Origin: Parelaphostrongylus tenuis
Lineage: Eukaryota > Nematoda > Chromadorea > Rhabditida > Metastrongylidae
Assembly: GCA_019055375.1 (NCBI GenBank)
Contig: JAHQIW010001445.1
Coordinates: 1-64,000 of the forward strand
DNA length: 64,000 nucleotides
Reading direction: 5' to 3'
Part shown: positions 1 through 12,010 of the stretch, piece after piece
Layout: each line of letters begins with the position of its first letter
Numbering within the stretch: position 1 is the first letter of the stretch
Program-made: the position numbers and the translations under genes
Notes under the pieces: generated by a model
Databases searched by the model: none
Seen by the model: only the letters and a program-made list of their open reading frames with translations
What the model was told of the DNA's origin: nothing

Positions 1-334
1 ACTAATTTCTTTGAGATTATCGTCCTAGTCCTCCGAATGCGGACTGTAAGAAGTGCGTGAAAAGCCCTTCTTCGTAACTGTCATGGTTTTGAAAGTGATT
101 CGAAGGATCACGTGCATGAAACATTAGGGACGGCCTTTGAGAAATGGTTAGATGAGTTGGATGAACCTAAAACACATTCAGCAACTAAACACTTTGCTGA
201 ACGTCTAAGTTTGGGACTCAGAGTGAACAAGGAATGAAGCAAAAGCATCTTTGGCGGTGGACATTGTTCTATGGATAAATGCAGCTGGAGAGAAGCGTTC
301 GATCGAACGTTGCATAATCAACGTTTTCTATTAG

Positions 335-592
335 CACTTATTTGATCCGTCATCACAGTGCCCTTTTTTTGTACTGTGCGTATCCCAAAAGTTCTAGCAT
401 TCAACTCGTTTTTCCGTCATTCTCTTGAACGGCGTAGAATACTGGCTGAGCGAATCTCCTTGCAATCTCGAGGAGAGCCTTGCTGTGAGGTTCCATAGGA
501 CGTTGTTGTTGACTGCTGGAAAGAAATGTGTGGCAGAGCTGAGTTCCACGCGCGCAGTGACTAACATCACAACCACTCTACCATAGTGCCCC
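335..592 (-). repeat. SINE-like ~260-bp repeat, first copy
   Basis: Direct repeat of 2042-2309 at clearly lower than full identity. Shared blocks include 'gatccgtcatcacagtg', 'ttctagcattcaa', 'cttgaacggcgtagaatac' and 'catcacaaccactct'. Read on the minus strand it begins with a pol III A-box-like word (TGGTAGAGTGG) and ends with a short hairpin, CACAGT - A-rich loop - CACTGTG, near 354-379. A 67-codon open frame on the minus strand (394-597) is probably incidental. A SINE is the best guess; a convincing B box is not visible. Confidence 0.6.
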
Positions 593-1919
593 CGCAATCA
601 GCATTGTAAATGATAAAATCGTTCAAATACGATTTTTTCCCCAACATACTCATTGGACCTCCCACCGATTCAACATCCCTTTTTGAAACCCGAAAGCTGG
701 ATGCAAAGATTTATGAAGTCCCGAAACTGACTATCCATCAACTTTGCATAGATACAATAATTCCACAAATAAGAGGCTAAAAATAATAGTAATTAATAAA
801 TACACTAGTCCACTCAATTGAATACTTTGATAACCTTAGCAACGGTTATAAACAATTCCTTGGATGGTATGATAGAAAGCTTTTTTTATAGCAACTGCAA
901 CTTGTTCTTTTACGAGTCTATCAATATTCAATGAAGATAAGCTGTTCAGAGCATTACGTCGGAACGTGCTTGACTCAGGACAGAAACTAATGTGAGGTGT
1001 GGTCCGAGGTCACGCGTGATTACGAGGAACTCGTTCTTGCGGTTTATTCAAGATTTTCTTTATCGTGTCTTCTGCTAAGGTTACGAAAGTATTTGAGTCA
1101 TTAGACTGCAATGGTCTGGTCCTTTCCAGGCTGTGAAAATGGCGAAAGCGTCAATACTTTGACTATTGTATCATTTTTGTGCTGTATCTTTATACGCGAT
1201 TCACTTCTCGTATCTACTTCTTGAGAAAAAATACTGAATTATGCTCAGTTCACAAGGCTCTTGCTGTTGGAAAACCTATTGATCCCACAAAATCAGGGTC
1301 TAACCAATATCTGATGAACAGTAGCGGTATTATTTTCCTTTCATTCTGCCACGCACGTTTAGTACTAGATTATTAGCAATATTGATTTCAATACAATGAT
1401 TATCACGCTGCGAAAAGTTCATCCCGAATAAAAAATGATTTCTGTCAAATGGCATAAGGTTGCCGTTGATCCCCCTTATCTATGGTTTTAATTTCCATCA
1501 ACTAACTTTTGACAACTAGAATTTTTCGATTTCTTCATAGATTAAGAAATATTAACCCTTTTGCTTCCATGGTAATATCTCCCTGGCACGCGACGCGCTC
1601 GCCGAGTGCGACGGGAGCACTCCAGTAACAATTTGGTAGCTTTCTAAGGAAATTCGGATTTGTGCTTTTTGACGAGTGTTTGATTTACAGTATATGGTTC
1701 AGTACAATAGAAAAAACTTCAATGAGGCTGTCGGTGGTAAAACAAAGCCGATGCATTCATTAAATCCACCAGTGCTCAAGGGGAAAACTAGATGCTTATG
1801 TTAGGATCATAGTCAAGTTATGAAACATTCTCATATTATCTTAACTACATTTATCCATATCTCGATCATATTTACCATTCACTTCCTCTATCAATTGTAA
1901 TTCCTTTTCGTTCGTAGTT
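593..1919. other. Gene-free stretch, no recognisable content
   Basis: AT-rich sequence with stops in all frames. I see no conserved protein motif, RNA gene or terminal inverted repeat. A GC-rich patch near 1580-1620 (cacgcgacgcgctcgccgag) stands out but is too short to interpret. The equivalent region in copy B is 40053-41379. Confidence 0.6.
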
Positions 1920-2041
1920 ACAGATGATCAATCGTTTAATAATTAATTACGTAATCATTTTGTACTTCTAAAATTAAACATTACGGTTTGGTTTGATAAG
2001 TTTTGATAGCTCTAATTTCATATAATAGCCAAAAGTTATCA

Positions 2042-2309
2042 TGCACTTTTTAACACTTTATTTAATCCGTCATCACAGTGTCTTTTTTCACTGTGCGGAT
2101 TTCAGTACTTCTAGCATTCAATTCGTTTTTTCGTCTTCTTCTTGAACGGCGTAGAATACTTGTTGAGCGAGTCTTTATGCATTATCGAGGATAGGCTTGC
2201 TCTGGCGTTTCAAAGGGCGTTCTTGCGGACTGCCGGAGAGAAGGGGGAGTTTGAGTTGGCTCCACGCTCGCCGTGACCAACATCACAACCACTCTGCCGC
2301 GGCGCCCTG
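2042..2309 (-). mobile_element. SINE-like ~268-bp insertion, second copy
   Basis: Same family as 335-592. It is absent at the corresponding place in A2 (about 19650), so it inserted after the A1/A2 split or was lost cleanly from A2. It is bounded by near-identical 11-mers, 'aaagttatcat' on the left (about 2031-2041) and 'aaagctatcat' on the right (2310-2320), consistent with a target-site duplication. The minus-strand hairpin CACAGTG-aaaaaaga-CACTGTG lies at about 2076-2097. Confidence 0.65.
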
Positions 2310-3111
2310 AAAGCTATCATAGTGAATGAAAATAGCAATACAAGGAGTAGTTTGACAGAGATGATGCAGAACACTGTATTTGGAACGTGCATTAAAACTG
2401 CAGATGAGGCGGCTTCCTGCACCCTCTCCATTTTTCTCCAATCTAAAAAACTTCATGTAAGCTAGTGCAGGTTTGGAGTTTTGCCATTACATGAGAGACC
2501 TGATCTGCAACTCGCTATTGGACATCAATCTTCATTACCTAATTTCGCTTACACAATCTCTCCATAGATGGTTGTGGAGTTTCTGATAAAAGGGAGAACA
2601 TTAGCTGGATAAATTAAACGCATTGGCTAGGTAGAACATATTATTGCCTTCGACCGGTACAAATGTAGCGCTTACCTCAGCTATCTATGAGATGACACTC
2701 TTCTTCCGTCAAAAGCGAGCAAGCAGGTGCCCAAAATGCTCGAAGCCATGTCGCTTTCAGTGTTGACTGAATTATTTGAGTTACACTACAAAGACGAATT
2801 GATATTGATGTAAAAGCCAAAGATGAATAAGCTAGTGGTAAAAAGCAAATATGGATAAGATCAGAAAAAATGTGAAACAAGAGTTCGAAAGGCATTGTTC
2901 TCCAATGGTGTAATTTTAGCTTTTCTAAACTGAAGATATGAGAACACGAAAGCGTTTTTCTAAAAAGATCAAGAGAGTTAATCCAATATGTCAATCTTTT
3001 CGTAACAATAAAGTATTTGTAGAATCGAAATTCCACTATGTAGTACCAAAAATCAGCTGCGAAATCAAAAAATGTATCTGGATGCAGAACTTATTTTTTT
3101 CAATAACTTTA

Positions 3112-3392
3112 TTTCGAGTGCTTTGCTTAGACCACGCTCAAATTTCAATAGATCCTTTCATTATTATTTGAGCCAGCTTGTCATGTGGTCTGGTAAGAGC
3201 TCTTGTACAGCCCGATACACGTGTTTCGTCCTTACAGACTCGTCAGCCGGGCAGAACCTGTCGTCTTTCGATCTTTTCATAGCCAGTTCTCTCGGGAGCC
3301 TCACACTCCTTATATAGAGTCATCGAAGACGAATCAATAATAATGAAAGGATCTATTGAAATTTGAGCGTGGTCTAAACAAAGCCCTCGAAA
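3112..3392. mobile_element. MITE with ~55-bp inverted ends and TA target
   Basis: The left end (tttcgagtgctttgcttag, then accacgctcaaatttcaat, continuing to about 3166) is matched in reverse by 3337-3392 (ending ggtctaaacaaagccctcga). It is flanked by TA at 3110-3111 and 3393-3394, the Tc1/mariner target. A2 has no element at the matching point (about 20690-20710), giving an empty site. The interior carries 'acacgtgtttcgtccttac' and 'cttatatagagtcatcg'. It is non-autonomous; the open frames across it are not genes. Confidence 0.8.
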
Positions 3393-3849
3393 TATTTTCT
3401 TTTAGTTAGTTTAACATGAAAACTTCTCGAAAAAATGGTTCTACTTTTATCATAGATCTCATAGTAGTACCTTCTGTGATAAACACCATTCAAACACGAT
3501 GCTGTCTTCTTGAGCATAGATTTCATTACCTAAAGGGTGAGGAGTGAGGGAGGTGTTGGGCAGGACGCTCATTAATGCGAATCTTTCTCTCACGAGCATC
3601 GCTGCAATCGGTGTATCATGCATGATAACGCGTGACCCAAAGAGTTCACAGGGATGCAATGATACCGTTATGGCGATTGTTGAATAAGCCATGTCGTTTG
3701 AATATAAAGTAGATCTTAAGGAGCACAAATCGGTTAAAAATTGTAGTTTCATAATTTTGAGTTTCTACTGTTTTCAGTTCAACCTGCAGCTTTCACGATT
3801 TGATGCTAGAGTGTTTAGCACATAATAATAATGCGCAAAAAGACTATAG

Positions 3850-5060
3850 TCTTCTGCGTATAACTGTGTTCTCAGATGAAACGCTAACAGGAAAGAAAGT
3901 AATATATCGACACGGCCAATTTGTGTCCCAGGTGACCAAGCTCTGCCTGGATTACCATCAGTTTCTTGTCACGATCGTTACTGATTATGAGAAAACGAGT
4001 CACAGCGTGACACATCAGCGGAACTATTAGCGGTTGTCGACCAAGGAGCGATTCCGTTCTCCATGAATACTCTGTCACACTGTAACCGAGACTGCAACGC
4101 AAAATAAAACTTTTCTCTTGGCATCTCATCATTGTCGTATGAAAAGGGTTTCGACAAGAGACACTGTTTCTCCAATGTGTCATTGCTACACTGCACTACT
4201 GCGTCATTCGACTGAAACCAAAAGTGCATACATGTTTATAGGAAGATCCGTATGGACCTTTGTTCCCGCTTAGTACTGCTTCTTTCCGAGGAGTACTAAT
4301 GAAACACAAACGATGCTTGATAACTGGGAGTGAAACGTGTAAAAACCATGGATTACGCATAAACAAGACAAAGAGACTTCATCAAGAACTCATGGTGCAA
4401 AGAAGAACAGATCGAATTCGATATTCCTCAATCACAACAACCATCTGATAAATATACTATGGACCTATACATAGAATAACATGAAGGAGAAATTATGCGG
4501 GAAAAGAAAAATAGTGTGGGCCGCAGTTCTATTTCTTCAAGAAACCTCGGAGTAGATAACGGATCCAAACTCATTGCTCATTTTTTCGTTCAACAGCCCT
4601 CTCACTTTCTGCTATGTAGCAAAGCAGTGAGATACATCAAAAATTGTTTACCACCCACATGACAGTGATACGAAATTTCCGAAGTTTATTTGGCACTCAC
4701 AAAGTTCAGCCGATCTGCGAAGATGGTCTCAAAGAACTACACCATCACTGAGATCCACGATTGGATACCACAAGTTTTTAAAACCCCATATGGCAATGAC
4801 TTCTGACTCACGTATCGCCAAATGAGCCTCACGTACGTTACCATGCTCACAACACGTCACCATCGGAAAGGACGTTGGACAAGATCTCAGGCTGTTTCCT
4901 TATCTTCCGAGCCCAGATAGATTCTTCTCGTCTTGAAACGTTTTGTTACTTCAAAGACCTCAATGCTAGGCACTTGAAAATCAAATTGGAATCATTTCCC
5001 TCATCGAGCATTAATTTTTTAAAGGTTTCTCTTTTGTTGACTAAGGATTTACACTAAACT
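3850..5060 (+). pseudogene. Old RTE-type retrotransposon remnant (A1)
   Basis: Heavily decayed reverse transcriptase of an RTE-like non-LTR retrotransposon. Recognisable pieces in order on the plus strand are a motif-A-like VTDYEKTSHSV (about 3977-4009; functional relatives read DYEKAFDSV), a degenerate RDTVSP near 4160, and GLRINKTK near 4350, with fragments of the C-terminal region to about 5050. Many stops and frameshifts separate the pieces, and the FADD catalytic box is not recoverable. It is also present in A2 (21180-22390), so it inserted before the A1/A2 duplication. Confidence 0.7.
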
Positions 5061-5734
5061 GTTAGTGGTCATTCATAAGCATAAGTCAGAGAGGGTCCAT
5101 AAATGTAGTTTTTTGAAAAATGTTTTTTTTAAAGCGCTGTAGTATTCGCAATAAACGGTCAAATTCGAAATAAAGTTATGTTTTGCGTTGACCGCGCATT
5201 CTCACTGTTAATTTGATGAAAGCACGAAAATCACATGAACGTGTAGGGAAAATCGCGTAGTATTCGAATCATAAGATCAACCTGAGTTTCTTTCAAAGTG
5301 AAGAAACAATTCTTGATTGAGTAACAAAAATCGCTTTGCACATTAACCCACCGAAGCGCAATCCATCGATGGCCGTGTTGAAACAGCGGCATTCCTTTTG
5401 CGTATCGCTCCTCACCCCGTAGATTAGCCAAAAAACGCATGCTCATGTATGTGAATCAATTTTATTTCTTCAGTTCCATTCCAGAGGAATGGTTTTTCAA
5501 GAGATTAAGCACCGCTTCGCAATCGTTGGATCTTACGCTATCGAATGATTGCCAATAGTCAAAAAAAGAGCTCCGTTTGGTGAGAAATATATGCTTATAA
5601 AGACAGATGTTTTTCTTTCATTAAAGTGTTAAGAAAAAACTTTTTCGGAAAAAAAGCCTACATAGTTCTCTAGCCAGAGCTACGGCTTACGAACGAGCAC
5701 TGAAAGTGCCATAAAAAGCCATTTTTCAGCTATA

Positions 5735-5965
5735 GGGATCGTTTCTCCGTCTTGTGCTGTCTAACGGAAAAGTACCATCATTCAAATTTTCAAATATACG
5801 GTGATGTATTTTATCTAAGCTTGATAATTCGGACATCTTCTGCAAGTCGAACGATTGCGTATGCGTCTGCAGTGCAATCGGCTTTAGGATCAGTTTAAAA
5901 ATAATCCCATTATATAGTTTTTTTCACATTATAGTAGCGATTTGAGAAATAGTATCTGTGTGTCT
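5735..5965 (-). pseudogene. Decayed copy of the 78-codon frame at 24427-24663
   Basis: The minus strand matches 24427-24663. It keeps TDTISQIATIM at its start and RIFENLNDGTF near its end, but the frame is broken between them by a stop and indels. The counterpart in copy B is 45192-45422. Function unknown. Confidence 0.45.
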
Positions 5966-6209
5966 CACATGCATGGATCAATTTTTATTCATCACTCATT
6001 GCAGACAAAATTCACTCACAGAGGATAGAACACAAATTTGTCGTTACATGCATAGGTGAAAACCAATGTGACGGCGATGATATAATATAAAGCGATGACG
6101 CTGATGTCTGGAATACTGATAGTTTCAGTAATCATGAATTCCAGTTAGTATAGTACTCTAAGTATTCGATACTGGCATGATTTTAGGGAATGATTGACGG
6201 TACGGTGTG

Positions 6210-7394
6210 GTTTCCATTATTGGCTTCATCGACCTTATTCAGCTCATTTTTGGCCGTTTCGAAAGCACGTTCAAATTTTGTTGTGCTGCCTTCTTTGATT
6301 CGTTAATTATTGCACTTTGAGTCTGTGGGGACGGATTGAACGCAGATTGTGTGGCTTCCGCACCAACATCACCATATTGTTTCGGCTCAACCATAATTGT
6401 TTTGATAGAACAGTGTGACTTCTGTTCTGCCGCCTGCTTTGCAGTACTCATTACTTCTCAGCCGTCCTTCCCTGGCCTAAAATCCTCATGTACTCTCTGT
6501 TTTCATAGATTATTATGAGACAAAAGATTTGAGTGTAATAAATTGAACACACAACATTTCATCCTTATTTAGATGCCGCCTCATTCCAGCTTTACTCAAC
6601 TGTTCAATGGTATGCTTGACGAGTTCTGCGAAGAAATTGTTTCCCACAAGACTTGTCCCTTTGAGACCGTATTCGCTTTTCAACGTTGAACAATGGAAAC
6701 GAGACAACAAATGTTAATTTTTTCGTCGTCACCAATCCTTCACTTGATGGTAGCGACTAGGCAGAAAAAAAGGCGGGCCGGAACAGCTAAAGAGAAACCA
6801 GCTGCATATTTTCCAGCAAGTGCAAAAGATATCAATCTGTTAAGCGGAATAAATAGGTTAAATGATTTGCGATTCTCTATCTCGAGTGTTAGCGATTTTC
6901 TTACTGACTAATAAGGAATTCGCAGCGTCAGCTGTTCTTTATAATCGAAATGATAAACGTAACCAGTTTATGATTAAAAAGACTCCGAGCTGCTCTTAAT
7001 GACTAATCAAGAAATATCAGACCAGTAAGCACTTCGGAAAGAATCTAGTCAAAGGATGTCAGAGAATCTGATCTCGGTCAGGTAACGCAGCCTCAATCCC
7101 TATCTGTAACCCCCAATAACCCAATCATATGAATAGGACTTGAAGTTACATTGATGAATCTATATCATTTTCTCATTGCGCTTACTCTTAATTCCTCCAC
7201 TGATACTCGGCGTTTGAATCTCTCCAAGTTGCTTCGCCAGCAGGAATGAAGCGGTCTGAAATTACGTAGAGATATTGTTTTAGGCAAGAATTCGATGTGG
7301 AGTAACGATAAAATGTTAGGTGATGAATCTCCTTGAACGTTCTGATAACATTCCCCTTTAGGGTCTTCAACACACGCGCAGACATAGGAGTCAC
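6210..7394 (-). pseudogene. Multi-exon gene of unknown family, A1 copy
   Basis: Paralogue of 24879-26225. The exon at 7394-7186 (contains FKEIHHLTFYRYS and QYLYVISDRF) ends at a GTAAGC donor but has TAA one codon before it. The exon near 6690-6560 is better kept than in A2 (SLVGNNFFAELVKHTIEQL). The 84-bp exon found in A2 is missing here, with a clean gap between 'gttcaatttatta' and 'cactcaaatc'. The last exon reads MSTAKQAAEQKSHCSIKT and then TQSAIINESKKAAQ, but has TGA and frame problems at its start and a frame change near 6240 that removes the LNKVDE...IIP ending. Clearly broken, in different places from A2. Confidence 0.55.
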
Positions 7395-7789
7395 GCGATG
7401 TAGAAATCATTACCGAATTTCACTTCAACATAGCCCAAATATCAAGTGTCAATTATCTGATCAGTGGGTTTTACATCTCTAACGCTGCAAAAAGTGTTCA
7501 TTTCCGTTTGCCGCGTCGAAATTGTTTTTTTTTCTGGTGCCCACATCATATATTTCTATTTTGTTTTATGCTTTGAACACTTAAAAAATTTATGCTATTC
7601 TCTAATGTATTGCTACGGTTTTAACTGGCTTTTTAATTGTAATTCAAGACTCTACTTCCATTCTTCTCCATTCGACCGCTTTTTATAGACCCTGCTCAAA
7701 AACAATAGTCTGTTAATGATATAACAAACAGTATTGAGCCGTTCAGTTCCCTTGTTAAATTTTTTAGATTTACACCATTTACTTAGATT

Positions 7790-8053
7790 TTAAGAGCACG
7801 CATAGAAATCAAACAAGTTATGAATTTTTGAACTTCTGTAATATTTTGGTAAATTCCTGTATATTCCACCGATCAGTGAGCGCATGATGAACAGCAGAGG
7901 TACCGTCAAAATCACTGCATTCAAGAGTGAATTAATATACAAAACGTCAAAAATTTTTGAGAGCAGATCGAGCTTAAGCCATAAGATTACGATTATGCAT
8001 ATTATTTCCATATAAAACTGAGAATGAGACGACACCGTCAATAAAATCTGCAC
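7790..8053 (-). other. Hydrophobic open frame, probably not a gene
   Basis: An 87-codon minus-strand frame with two hydrophobic stretches (for example LLNAVILTVPLLFIM), faintly reminiscent of the last helices of a nematode chemoreceptor. The A2 equivalent (26635-26877) is open only over part of the length and has no conserved receptor motif. No splice sites or start context support it. Counterpart in copy B: 47247-47510. Confidence 0.15.
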
Positions 8054-8257
8054 AAAGTGTAGTATTCACTGGGATTCTTATCATAATCGTAAAGAAATTC
8101 AAAATACGGACATCACTATATGACAGTAAAACAATTATTTCGGAATTCAACGTATGTAATCAGTAGGAATTCTTTATTCACCTGTTCTTCTAGTGGAGGT
8201 TATAATGACATATATATATATCCACTAAGTGAAGTGATAATGTGAAATGTTCTACCT

Positions 8258-8327
8258 TAGAGGGACTTGAACTAGTATCCTACGTTTTAAGGGGTGTGTG
8301 CTAAGCAGATGCACTACCAAAGCTCCT
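8258..8327 (-). pseudogene. tRNA-like sequence (A1)
   Basis: The minus strand reads gagctttggtagtgcatctg, then a possible anticodon arm around ccccttaaaacg, then tagttcaagtccctct. An A-box-like TAGTGCATCTG and a B-box-like GTTCAAGTCC sit at tRNA spacing, with a possible TAA anticodon. The stems do not pair well enough for a functional tRNA. The downstream sequence (8364-8450) resembles the interior of the tRNA-like foldback element at 31262-31735, so this may be the end of a mobile element. Copy B: 47715-47784. Confidence 0.5.
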
Positions 8328-9140
8328 GTCCTGCTACCACTCCTTCGATGATGCACAAAATCGATTTGTCAGCAACCAACCTTCAACGGTTCAAACTGGT
8401 AGGGCGCAAATCGGCATTGAGCTCAGTCACGCAAGCAGATATGGATTTATCAATAAGAACTGCCTACTTAACCGCTACTTTAACGACGGTGTGAACATGC
8501 TCATCAGTCATAGTAGTGTCACAATGTACCGTTCAGTATTGATGATGCAAGTTCTAAAAATCGAATATGAATTAGCCAACCACTGTGTGTGACAAGGAAG
8601 TATGGAAATGTTTCTGTTGTCCCATGAATGAAAGCCGGACTAGACGTAATGCGAGTGACATCACGGACGCCGTTTGACTAATAACTTTTTTCATTTTGCT
8701 CGTTGCATGCACAAAAAGCGTCTCAATGACATTTAAACACAAAAGAATATAAACGTTTCGGTCTAATTGCGAGCGCTTTCTCGCCTTTTCGACCACATAG
8801 AAAGCCTTCAGATTGCAAAAAGTAGTTTTTCAAGTTAGCAAATGGTAAAGTTCGAAAAATATGCTATCGCTAATCTTCCAAGAAAGTTTTAGCTTCGTGC
8901 TAGGAACGTTGGGTTAAGGCGTGAGGACGTTAACGTTGATTTAGCGATTGTCGCATTAATTAAACTACACTATTCATGCAAATTAACACAGAACTCACGC
9001 GTGCTGAATTTTGATTTCAATCTGACTGAGACTAAACTTCCTTCTTCGTTCCTTGTTTTGACGCGCGTAGCGGCAGTCAGCATCGTCAGCAGTACTGAAT
9101 ACAGATGAGAAAAGTGAATTTAAGTATGAAAAACTGTAGA

Positions 9141-9850
9141 ATTTGATAATATTCTTACATGCTTGAGCCCGTTATGAGGTCTGATGAGGCAATTAAGGAG
9201 TCCTACACAGGCGCTTGCTTCGTCCTTCCGCCCTCTTCAGTCGCGCAGTGTCCCTCGATTGAGTCGGTCGTCTGGGGATATACCTCTACATTAAAGAATC
9301 GACGTCGAATAGTAGATCACCACAAGTCAGGTGACAAAAGCACACAACTTGGCGTGACTACAGCCGAGAGTGTGCGGTTGGTAGAATGAATTATACACTA
9401 TCCTCGACCGTTTATATAGACGCAGCTCTCAACAATGATAGCTTGATGATATGATAACGTGTTTGAACCCGTTATGAGGTCTCATAAGGGCACTTGTACA
9501 AAGTCAAATAAACGTCTGTTTCGTCCTTCCAAACTGAGTAGCATAAAGGCATGCATTTTACCGAAACTGACTCAATTTTTCATTTCTGATTGGTTCATTC
9601 GATCCAGCTCCTTAAAACTCGACTGTGGTCATTGCAAGTCGCGGATCTTCTCACTTAACTTGCGGTGATCTAAATATTCCGCGTCGATCCATTCATACAG
9701 AAGTATCCCCGAGGAATCGCCTGAACGGGTGAGAGTGCGCTACTGAGGTCCTTAATGACGAAACAGGAGCTTGTCTAGGCAGTATAAATGCCCCTATGAG
9801 ATCGCATAGCGGGTTCAAACATGTTATCATGCTATTATATTGTCATTATT
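9141..9850. mobile_element. Foldback element with 'gcccgttatgaggtc' ends (A1)
   Basis: The left end 'ttgataat...gagcccgttatgaggtctgat' (9143-9185) is matched in reverse by 'gagatcgcatagcgggttcaaacatgttatcat' (about 9797-9830). A second direct copy of the left end lies at 9455-9530, with the phrase 'tgtttcgtccttcc', so the element is composite. A2 has the same structure at 28050-28795. It has no coding capacity. Related short elements lie at 29955-30203. Confidence 0.65.
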
Positions 9851-10006
9851 TCGAGCGAAATGTAAATAAGAGGTCGTAGGTAGATTATGTAGTGCTTGAC
9901 CTAGAAAATGATCGAACGAGCGAAGTAGAGCAGCTCACGTAAAACTCATAAGAAAAGTCCATTAGTTCACACTCATTACTTGCTTGTGTATGAAAATGAG
10001 TTGCTT

Positions 10007-10244
10007 TAGCTGATGGCGAGGTTGGCAATGGCAGTAGTCGTAGCAGTAATAGCAGTAGCAGTTCGATGGCTTGCGTTTTGGTGGCTCGCTCTCTTAAAAG
10101 TCTGGACTTTCCTTTTTGTTGGAGAGATAAGTCTTAGTCTGATAAAACATACGTTCACGCTCTGAAAAAGGCGAGCCAACTAAACGTCAGCCATTGAAGT
10201 GTTACTGCTATTACTTCTACCATTACCGCCCTCGCGTCAGCTGA
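10007..10244. mobile_element. 238-bp foldback MITE with CAG/CTG-rich ends (A1)
   Basis: The left end 'tagctgatggcgagg...ggcaatggcagtag' runs to about 10090. In reverse it matches the right end, whose reverse complement begins 'tcagctgacgcgagggcgg'. Each arm carries an imperfect run of CAG/GTA-type triplets, so the arms form an ~80-bp hairpin. The A2 counterpart is 30262-30506, where the left tip is degraded. Confidence 0.7.
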
Positions 10245-11760
10245 TCAGGAGAACTCTTTACGAGTAACGAATGTCCGGTATTCTTAACGTTAATTCAAAC
10301 TCATCTCAAAAACGTCCTTTTTGGTATGAATTTTTGTTCACATGGTCCTTGATGTGATCTGATGACACAAATAAACAATGAGTGCTGCAGCAAAAATCAC
10401 CGCTGCAACTGATTCATAACCTTTAAGGGTCCTTGCTTGATGATCGATTCAGACAGCACTTATCACAAGAAAATTTCTCAGGGCTCGGTAGACATTCAAA
10501 TCATTAACACAATGTCCAAGCTATGTGTTAATGAGAAATTATTTCCCTGTCATGCTGACCAGCAAATACCCTTGACTCTTGTTCCGGTCAATCCTCTTCA
10601 AATGAAGTTTAGTGGAAGCTCTGAAGAGCAAAGGAGTCCAATGTCAGTCTTCACATGCTCTAAAGCTATATTGTGATTAACGGAATCTGTGCCTGTCTCA
10701 GGCCGGAAAGATTAGCCTGAGGCATAGTGAGAGGTCAAGCTTTAGTATTGCAAGTCTTCAATGAATAATTGAAAGACCTAATAACATCACAACGATGAGT
10801 GTTATGTAACGAACCATTTTACAGTGCGATCCCAAATTCGCTTCTTACATTTTCTGTTGAGGTCATCGAGGTTTCGACTGAGTGGATTACGAATCAATCT
10901 GACCTCTCCAGGCTTTAAGGAAGGTGAGCCCAGCCAAAACTTTAACCAGTGTACGATTAATGTATTAACTGCGCTGTATTACTACATTGTATTATTTAGC
11001 TGCATCACTGATATTCATGAAACACTGATAATAACACCTCACAGCTGCTTAACATAAAAAGCTAAGACTATAATTTTTCTCTATTAGTGTTCCCGCTTGT
11101 GTTCACATTGCCACTGAAAGTCTTTAAAAACCATAATGGAAAGTATCCAAACTGATAAGTTTCTAAGCCAGTCCTCGGAGACCAATTCTGACTAGCTATC
11201 ACACGGCGGATTATCAAGCATTCAGTCAAAGGCAGTGATATACTTCAGGGATTCGTGAAAGTCAAACTTGTACTAGATGTTTGGTATTGAAATGGTCTAT
11301 GGAGTATAATATTTGTTGCTTCTCGGAAACATAGGCAGCAGACCTCACCATTCTGTTAAAGTAACTAAATTCTTTGAATAGCGAAGTAACTACATGGCAG
11401 TCAATTAGCCTTCCTTCTGCTTGCTAGTTGGTCCAAGATTGTCGTAGTCTACTTTCCCCATCGCTGGAAAAAAGACCCGATAACAATGTTTGGTGAATCA
11501 AAAACATTTGAGTTAAGTTTTCATCTCTCGATTACCGGCTTTTCTCGGCATCTCATATACGAGATCCTTCGGTACAGGAACTAGCAATAGATAGTGGACA
11601 ATAAAGCTTCAGTATTCAAATGTGAGCACCGATCTATCGTTTCTATAATATGAAATACTGAACATACGTTCAACCACACTGACGTTTCATTTAGCCTCAT
11701 TAGCAACGATTTCGTTTGAATGAAGAAAAGAATGAAGACGTTGGTAAAAAGCGAACTCAC

Positions 11761-12010
11761 CCATTTTCTCGGCCTCGAGAAGCAAAGCACTATTCGTTTT
11801 TATTTTTTTCAGTCATTAGCATAATGAGGACCACGCCCTTCCAGTACTATATTCATTGGTTGCACCACACTAACATTTAAACAAATAATCTGTTTCTATT
11901 GATGTGTTGTAGAGAAGTTAATAACATGGGCATCATGTACATACCTATAACAGTGATCCAAATTCTTTTTTAGAAAATTGCCATGTTCTTTGCCACACAA
12001 GTTCTTTGGC
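11761..12010 (-). pseudogene. vWA-like gene fragment (A1)
   Basis: Minus-strand paralogue of 33148-33470. A conserved donor (ATGG|GTGAGT) closes an exon ending EAEKMG at 11761. The hydrophobic strand reads KGVVLIMLMT, but the following ~50 bases present in A2 are missing and the frame is lost. The upstream exon near 12010-11950 (KEHGNFLKKNLDHCY) ends at a GTATGT donor. A further possible exon, upstream on the minus strand at about 12690-12610, follows a TTCCTCAG acceptor and begins EPITEIDCTRENPC. Broken. Confidence 0.35.

Noticed and set aside
2076..2097. Hairpin CACAGTG/CACTGTG as a histone stem-loop, terminator or Helitron end
   Set aside because: The sequence does not match the histone stem-loop, bacterial terminators do not apply, and no CTRR end or A/T insertion site follows. 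It is better explained as part of the SINE-like repeat.
3072..3317. Open frames across 3112-3392 and 13843-14223 that look like a conserved protein in opposite orientations
   Set aside because: Their similarity comes from both covering the same MITE. The frames run through its inverted ends.
7790..8053. Chemoreceptor-like hydrophobic frame
   Set aside because: The paralogue at 26635-26877 does not preserve the frame, and no receptor motif or splice site supports it.
8572..8796. 74-codon minus-strand frame near 8.6 kb
   Set aside because: The A2 equivalent (about 27497-27730) is full of stops although the DNA is well conserved, so the open frame is chance.
10437..11057. Two plus-strand frames of 77-79 codons
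   Set aside because: Neither frame is maintained in A2 (30690-30990 and 32250-32450).
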